Shown: positions 59,395 through 64,000 of the stretch, piece by piece
Position numbering within the stretch: the stretch's first letter is position 1
How the letters are laid out: the number at the start of each line of letters is the position of its first letter
Source: Clostridium sp. BNL1100
GTDB taxonomy: Bacteria > Bacillota > Clostridia > Acetivibrionales > DSM-1351
DNA length: 64,000 nucleotides
Direction of reading: 5' to 3'
NCBI RefSeq assembly: GCF_000244875.1
Contig: NC_016791.1
Coordinates: 2,485,001 to 2,549,000, forward strand
Translations under genes and position numbers: made by a program
The notes under the pieces: generated by a model
Seen by the model: only the letters and a program-made list of their open reading frames with translations
The model's database searches: none
What the model was told of the DNA's origin: nothing

Positions 59395-60075
59395 ATGTTT
59401 TCTTTATTTCATGTTAGTCAAAGAAAAAAACTTATAGTGATAATAGCATTTATTGTATTTTTTGTTGGCATTATTACATTTGTTCGTATTTTTTTTTATG
59501 GAAACTCTCATTATACTATAACAGTTAACAGCCAAATCTCATTTTCTTATCCCATGGATTTCTCAATTAAAAATGTGTATGCCAGCGACCCTGCTTCTGC
59601 TCCTTATATTCAGGCAAGCAACAGTAAATATAAGAGTTTTATTGATTATAAGTCACCCGAAGACAAATTTCATTTCAGCTATCCTTCCAATTTCAAATTG
59701 TATCAACAGGCTTTTCCGGGCAGTGAAATACTATATCATGTAGATTTTCAAAACAAAAGCGATAATTCCTTTACAGGGTTTGTTCAGGTCTGGAATCTGC
59801 CTTATGAACTCAGTAAGTTTCTTGAAGAATCAAAGGAAAACTCCCTTACCGATTTTATCAATTTCAATTCCAAAGAAATCGAAGTTAATAAAATGAAGGG
59901 GTATTTTTGGGAATATACCGTAAAAGGTTCCAATGAAAATTATAAAACACTTGAAGTATTCCTCTCAAAGGATTCCAGACTATATAGAATAAGTTTTTAT
60001 ATACCTGAAAAAAAATATACCAATGAAGACTATGATATGTTTTGGAAAATGGTAAATTCCTTGAAAGTTAATTAA
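59395..60075 (+). CDS. Membrane-anchored PsbP-like protein
   Basis: A 226-residue protein with a single N-terminal membrane span (KLIVIIAFIVFFVGIITFVR) and an extracytoplasmic part containing YKSPEDKFHFSYPSNFKLYQ, TGFVQVWNLP and SLTDFINFNSKEIEVNKMKG, resembling the PsbP-like fold of clostridial extracellular proteins. The function is unknown. GGGAG lies 8 bases before the ATG. It overlaps the end of the convergent diguanylate cyclase gene by 4 bases. Confidence 0.65.
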   Translation: MFSLFHVSQRKKLIVIIAFIVFFVGIITFVRIFFYGNSHYTITVNSQISFSYPMDFSIKNVYASDPASAPYIQASNSKYKSFIDYKSPEDKFHFSYPSNFKLYQQAFPGSEILYHVDFQNKSDNSFTGFVQVWNLPYELSKFLEESKENSLTDFINFNSKEIEVNKMKGYFWEYTVKGSNENYKTLEVFLSKDSRLYRISFYIPEKKYTNEDYDMFWKMVNSLKVN

Positions 60076-61748
60076 CCCACTTTTTGAGAAATCATAATAC
60101 AGTTTCTTCCATTTTCCTTTGCCTTGTATAGTGCATTGTCTGCATCTCTGATTAATCCTACTTGGTTGGAAGATGTTTCAGGATAGCACGCTATTCCGAA
60201 ACTTGCAGTAACAGAGGCTGATATAAGATTGTCTTTAATTACATTGCCTGCAATCTTTGTCCGCAAAAACTCAACTTTTTCATGAGCCTGCTGTATTGAT
60301 GTGCGAGGTAATATAAGTACAAACTCTTCTCCCCCGAACCTTGCAATGGTATCAGTTCCCCGCAGGTTATTTTTTACGGTTTGTGCTACTTCTTTCAGTA
60401 CTACATCACCAAAAAGATGGCCGTATGTATCATTAAATATTTTGAAAAAGTCAATGTCCAGAATTACCAGAGATAAACTGTACCCCTTTTCATCTGCCAT
60501 CTTAAATTCATATTCGAATTTTTCATGGAAGTAGACACGGTTGTAAACTCCGGTCAAACCATCAACTGTGGCCATTTCCTGAAGGTTTGCATAAAGCTCG
60601 GCATTTTCAATTGCCATACTTACCTGTTTTCCCATGGTAGTAAGCAGCCTTAAGTTTTCGGTATTAAATGTATTGTTATTTCGGTGTTCAATGAGAGTGA
60701 GCCCGAACTTTCTGGATTTCAAGCTCAAAGGCACGCACATAAAGGAACCTATTTGTCTTGTTTGAATAAAATCATATTTATCAGGGTTAACCATATTTTC
60801 TATCAAAGGCTTTTCATTTTGCAATATATCAAGGAGAAGCTCACAATTAACATTATCAGCCAAAATCGCAAGCTCTTCTTTATTGGTGATATTTGTAAAT
60901 TGTACCTTAAGTCTGTTTTTCTTCTGATCAAACAGTAATATGGTAGAATAATTCACGCCCATTACACCTATTATTACATCATTTACAAAATTAAGTAACT
61001 CATTTATGTCTAGAATGGAGCCTATGGCCTCACTCACTTGTTGAAGCGTATAAAACTCTGCAATACTGGACGTGAGCCTTTTATTTGTATCTTCAAGCTT
61101 AAAATTGGTCTCCTTGAGCTTTTCATACTGGTTTTTTATTTCATCTTTGGCTGAAGCAAGCTGCTCATACTTCTCACCCAATTCATCAATCAACCGGTCA
61201 TTTTCCTGTTCATTTTTTAAGTTTTCAGAGTAAATTTTAGCACTTATACTAAATATACAAAGTAGTAATATGTATATGCACACAATCCTTAAAAGACTAT
61301 AAAGTACTTTTGTAGCATCAAAGGACTCTTGTACACCATATAATATAAATATATGTGTTACCTTGATTACTGCACTGAAACTCAATAACGTATAGGTTAA
61401 CTTTTTGCCCTTATGAATGCTTATAAAAAATAAAGGCAATACAAGAGAAAGGTACTCTATTCCATCCGAGAATGGCAATAAGAATACAGAGGTCAAAAAG
61501 ACTTCGATTGACCTGAAAATGTCAAATACTTTATCTGAATATAAATTTATACTCTTTACAAATATAATTTTAACAATATTCAGAGCCAGAATTAACACTA
61601 TAAATAATGTGAGAAAAATTTCCTTACTAAAATAAACATTAGCATCAGTATAAAGTTCCTGCTTGAAAATCAATGCAGAAAACAGTAATACAATAAATAC
61701 CCAATAAAGGTTAATCATAACCTTTTCATATTTTTGTATTTTATTCAT
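60072..61748 (-). CDS. Diguanylate cyclase (membrane, GAF and GGDEF domains)
   Basis: A 558-residue protein: about six membrane spans in residues 10-180, a coiled coil (EKYEQLASAKDEIKNQYEKL), a GAF domain (about 235-380), and a GGDEF domain with ARFGGEEFVLILPRT and an inhibitory I-site RGTD five residues before it. It should make cyclic di-GMP from two GTP with product inhibition. AAGGAAAT precedes the ATG. It follows the FtsA-like gene by 15 bases and is probably co-transcribed. Confidence 0.92.
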   Translation of the reverse strand: MNKIQKYEKVMINLYWVFIVLLFSALIFKQELYTDANVYFSKEIFLTLFIVLILALNIVKIIFVKSINLYSDKVFDIFRSIEVFLTSVFLLPFSDGIEYLSLVLPLFFISIHKGKKLTYTLLSFSAVIKVTHIFILYGVQESFDATKVLYSLLRIVCIYILLLCIFSISAKIYSENLKNEQENDRLIDELGEKYEQLASAKDEIKNQYEKLKETNFKLEDTNKRLTSSIAEFYTLQQVSEAIGSILDINELLNFVNDVIIGVMGVNYSTILLFDQKKNRLKVQFTNITNKEELAILADNVNCELLLDILQNEKPLIENMVNPDKYDFIQTRQIGSFMCVPLSLKSRKFGLTLIEHRNNNTFNTENLRLLTTMGKQVSMAIENAELYANLQEMATVDGLTGVYNRVYFHEKFEYEFKMADEKGYSLSLVILDIDFFKIFNDTYGHLFGDVVLKEVAQTVKNNLRGTDTIARFGGEEFVLILPRTSIQQAHEKVEFLRTKIAGNVIKDNLISASVTASFGIACYPETSSNQVGLIRDADNALYKAKENGRNCIMISQKVG

Positions 61749-61763
61749 ATATTTCCTTTCTAA

Positions 61764-63890
61764 CTACAATTGCATATTCTCCCAATAAATTTCTATATTG
61801 TCTCCCTGAGAAATTGTATCGGTAAAATTTGCCTGACTTCCATTTAATTTTAATATAATGTTTCCTTTAGGTACTGACAAATCAAAATTAATATAGTTGA
61901 AAATATCCACAAAAATATACTGCTTGTTTTCTTTCAATTCAATTCTTTCACCGTTTACATATATAATAAAGCCTTTTTCAGGCACAGGAACAATGTTGTT
62001 TTCCATATAGTACTGTTCAAATTTATCTATTGGTTCAGAATAAGTCTCATAAATCTCTTGTTCTTCAAACCCCTGATCAGGAGCAGTTACAGCATCTGAT
62101 TCCTCAGGTTCTGAATCAGTTATCCTGTCGTTGTCCTTTAGTATGTATTCAGGACTGACGATTTCCCCATTTACCCGCAATAAACTGCTTTCAAGACCAA
62201 GTTCAAATTTTGTTAAGAAGTCCTTTAGTGTGACTATTTCCTCTATTTGAACCTTATCACCATTTTTTATAGGTACATCCATACCGCATACCTGCCCGTT
62301 AATTGAACAGTACGGTACGAGCTCTATCCTGTCTTCGTTCAAAAAGACAGTTAGTCCTCTTGCGTATTTTATATAATCAGTCGCTCTCTTTTGGGCGTCC
62401 ATACCATTGTATGAAGGCTTTATATAAATGGAATCATTATTATTTATTCTAGTATCAAGACTTGCCGGCTCATTGTTAACGAAAATTTCAGCCGCCATTC
62501 CAAGTTCACCCTTAATGCTCATATCTTTACCATTAAGTGTGAACTTCAATGTCTTACCTGATCTGCCAATCAGCTTATCAGGATTATATCCTACCAATAT
62601 TAAAGCATCTGCTACACTTAGCTTCTTGGAATTGAACAGCTTTATTTTATTTTCATTTACAGTGACAGTCATAAAGTCCTGGCCTCTTTGCATATGTGCC
62701 ATCATAGCTATCCCAAAAGGTGTGATGGATTCAGGCCCTGTTAGCTTTTTAATCTTGGTCTTTATGTTTTGTATTACATCCCTCCCCCTTACTGCAACTC
62801 TGTTATCAGGAAGTCCCAGTCCTTCAGCTATCCTGTTTGTAAGCCCGGGTATCTGGCTCCCGCCTCCTATCAAAAACACCGCATTGGGAGCCTTTTGGTT
62901 AAATTCCAGAATTTTATCACATATACTTCCTGCTAAAAAATCTATAGCAGGCGTTATTATTTCAATAGCCTTTTGGTGTGTAATCTCATACTTATTCCCT
63001 AGTATATCTGTATACTTGATATTTTCTGTACCAGATGAAATAGATATTTTAATTTTTTCTGCTGTATTGAAATCAACCAAAAACTCCTGAGCGATTTTTT
63101 CGGTTATCTCGTCTCCAGCTATTGGAACCATGCCATAGGCCACTACGGAGCCGTCCCTGGTTAGTGCGATATCTGATGTTCCGGCACCAATATCAACCAG
63201 AACAAGATTCAAAAGTCTTAAATCCTTTGGAATAGTTACATTTATTGCAGCTATAGGCTCAAGAGTCAGACTTATTACCTCCAGTCCAACCTTTGACATA
63301 ACCGTGTACAAGCTGTCTACTACAACGTGAGGTAAGAATGTAGCCAGTACTTCCACCCCGATTTTCTTACCCTTATGCCCTACCAGTGACGAAATAACAT
63401 ACCCATTGAGAAAGTAGTTTACAACACTATACCCGACACAATAAAAGGTCATTTTTTCTTCATTGGATATTTCGTTATCAAGCTTAAATTGTGCATTCTG
63501 AATAGCGTCAACTTCCAGACTGCCAACAATTTCCGATGTTATTTCACGTCCCTGTTCAATATCGTATTCCAGTTTGGTCTGACTTGTTTTTAGAACCCTT
63601 CCTGCAGCTGCTATGGCTACTTTTGTCAAAGTAACCCCAAGTATCTTCTCCAGTCGTTCTTTTACTTGAGTTATTACTTCGGCAACCTTTTCAATATCAT
63701 GTATTTGTCCATCAAGCATTGCACGACTCTTATGTTCACATATCTCAGCCGCAACAACTCTGAAACATTCCTTCTCATAAACCCCTACTATACCTATAAC
63801 TGTTCTTGTTCCAATATCAAGAGCAAATATCAAATCTTCCTCATTAAAAGTTTCTACTTTAGTTTTTGTTATCTTCTGTTTACCAGGCAT
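61764..63890 (-). CDS. FtsA/PilM-like actin-family protein
   Basis: A 708-residue protein. The N-terminal 390 residues are actin-fold with the FtsA-type insertion: LIFALDIGTRTVIGIVGVYE (phosphate 1), LVLVDIGAGTSDIALTRDG (phosphate 2), and NAVFLIGGGSQIPGLTNRIA (adenosine). The remaining 300 residues hold ubiquitin-like/SLBB-type and acidic segments not found in FtsA. It lacks the C-terminal membrane-targeting helix of FtsA, so it is not the main division protein; a pilus or division-related ATPase is likelier. The frame starts with ATG 63890. Confidence 0.8.
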   Translation of the reverse strand: MPGKQKITKTKVETFNEEDLIFALDIGTRTVIGIVGVYEKECFRVVAAEICEHKSRAMLDGQIHDIEKVAEVITQVKERLEKILGVTLTKVAIAAAGRVLKTSQTKLEYDIEQGREITSEIVGSLEVDAIQNAQFKLDNEISNEEKMTFYCVGYSVVNYFLNGYVISSLVGHKGKKIGVEVLATFLPHVVVDSLYTVMSKVGLEVISLTLEPIAAINVTIPKDLRLLNLVLVDIGAGTSDIALTRDGSVVAYGMVPIAGDEITEKIAQEFLVDFNTAEKIKISISSGTENIKYTDILGNKYEITHQKAIEIITPAIDFLAGSICDKILEFNQKAPNAVFLIGGGSQIPGLTNRIAEGLGLPDNRVAVRGRDVIQNIKTKIKKLTGPESITPFGIAMMAHMQRGQDFMTVTVNENKIKLFNSKKLSVADALILVGYNPDKLIGRSGKTLKFTLNGKDMSIKGELGMAAEIFVNNEPASLDTRINNNDSIYIKPSYNGMDAQKRATDYIKYARGLTVFLNEDRIELVPYCSINGQVCGMDVPIKNGDKVQIEEIVTLKDFLTKFELGLESSLLRVNGEIVSPEYILKDNDRITDSEPEESDAVTAPDQGFEEQEIYETYSEPIDKFEQYYMENNIVPVPEKGFIIYVNGERIELKENKQYIFVDIFNYINFDLSVPKGNIILKLNGSQANFTDTISQGDNIEIYWENMQL

Positions 63891-63923
63891 ACATTACCCC
63901 CATGTATAAAAACAGTCGTGACC

Positions 63924-64000
63924 CTATTTCTTAGCATAATAACTACATAAATGATTCATTTCACACTTTTCACATTCAGGTTTTCTTGCGTTACACACAG
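63924..64000 (-). CDS. nth: C-terminal end of endonuclease III (cut by window edge)
   Basis: The minus-strand frame entering from the right edge encodes CNARKPECEKCEMNHLC followed by SYYAKK and stop. The spacing C-x6-C-x2-C-x5-C is the iron-sulfur cluster loop that ends endonuclease III, the DNA glycosylase/lyase of base excision repair. Only 25 residues are visible. Confidence 0.85.
   Translation of the reverse strand, partial: VCNARKPECEKCEMNHLCSYYAKK

Noticed and set aside
1-64000. CRISPR array or complete insertion sequence
   Set aside because: No regularly spaced short repeats and no transposase gene were seen.

Overview
The window is low-GC Firmicute DNA from a spore-forming, plant-fibre-degrading clostridium; gene content and order suggest Ruminiclostridium (Clostridium cellulolyticum/papyrosolvens group). 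Support: a secreted GH11 xylanase, the remnant of a CE4 deacetylase/esterase, spoVM and ylbJ-type sporulation genes, two T-box leaders, a glycine riboswitch, a rubrerythrin, and strong AAAGGAGG-type ribosome binding sites. The species name is inference; the lifestyle follows from the genes.

Layout. (1) 1-1251: chromosomal flank with the start of one gene and a broken CE4 carbohydrate esterase. (2) 1252-19311: an 18-kb integrated element inserted into the 3' end of a tRNA-Thr(CGT) gene. It is bounded by 47-bp direct repeats and carries matching integrase arm-type sites inside both ends. Integrase, repressor and excisionase/Cro-like genes, a replication block and a phage sigma-like factor lie at the right end. 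Two broken HNH nucleases follow where a packaging module would normally begin, but terminase, portal and capsid genes are absent. The left two thirds is a mosaic of cargo (WYL-like, TerB-like/BRCT, nucleoside-deoxyribosyltransferase-like, AP2/HNH endonuclease, a proteasome-like Ntn hydrolase with a tail-fibre-like C-terminus) and at least eight gene remnants. It reads as a decaying prophage or satellite. (3) 19399-36400: HAD phosphatase, DksA-like protein, aroB and ileS under an Ile T-box; a pdxR / pdxS-pdxT locus with paired operators; a leucine-type T-box ahead of an acyl-CoA synthetase, homocysteine methyltransferase and rhomboid protease cluster; and a degS-degU two-component pair. (4) 36550-39690: two identical tRNA-Lys genes bracketing a formylglycine-generating-enzyme-like lipoprotein and the xylanase. 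The xylanase is flanked by a 36-bp inverted repeat, and upstream of it are three diverged copies of a promoter-like unit. (5) 39736-47500: GIY-YIG protein, cyclase, rubrerythrin, thioesterase, AAA ATPase, sirtuin, fluoride channel, a glycine riboswitch leading to a frameshifted alanine/glycine symporter, tRNA-Pro, and three very small genes. (6) 47614-53632: a three-gene PLP-enzyme cluster headed by a MocR regulator, a small membrane transporter component, and ilvE. (7) 53745-64000: conserved chromosomal genes (ylbJ, coaD, rsmD, recG, rpmB, spoVM), a diguanylate cyclase, an FtsA-like ATPase and the end of nth.

How the genes fit together. Several loci couple amino-acid or cofactor sensing to metabolism: tRNA-Ile to ileS-aroB, tRNA-Leu to an acyl-CoA synthetase (possibly branched-chain acid use), glycine to an AGCS transporter, and probably PLP status to pdxST. 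No CRISPR array, rRNA or complete insertion sequence was seen. All calls come from reading the sequence; no database search was run.
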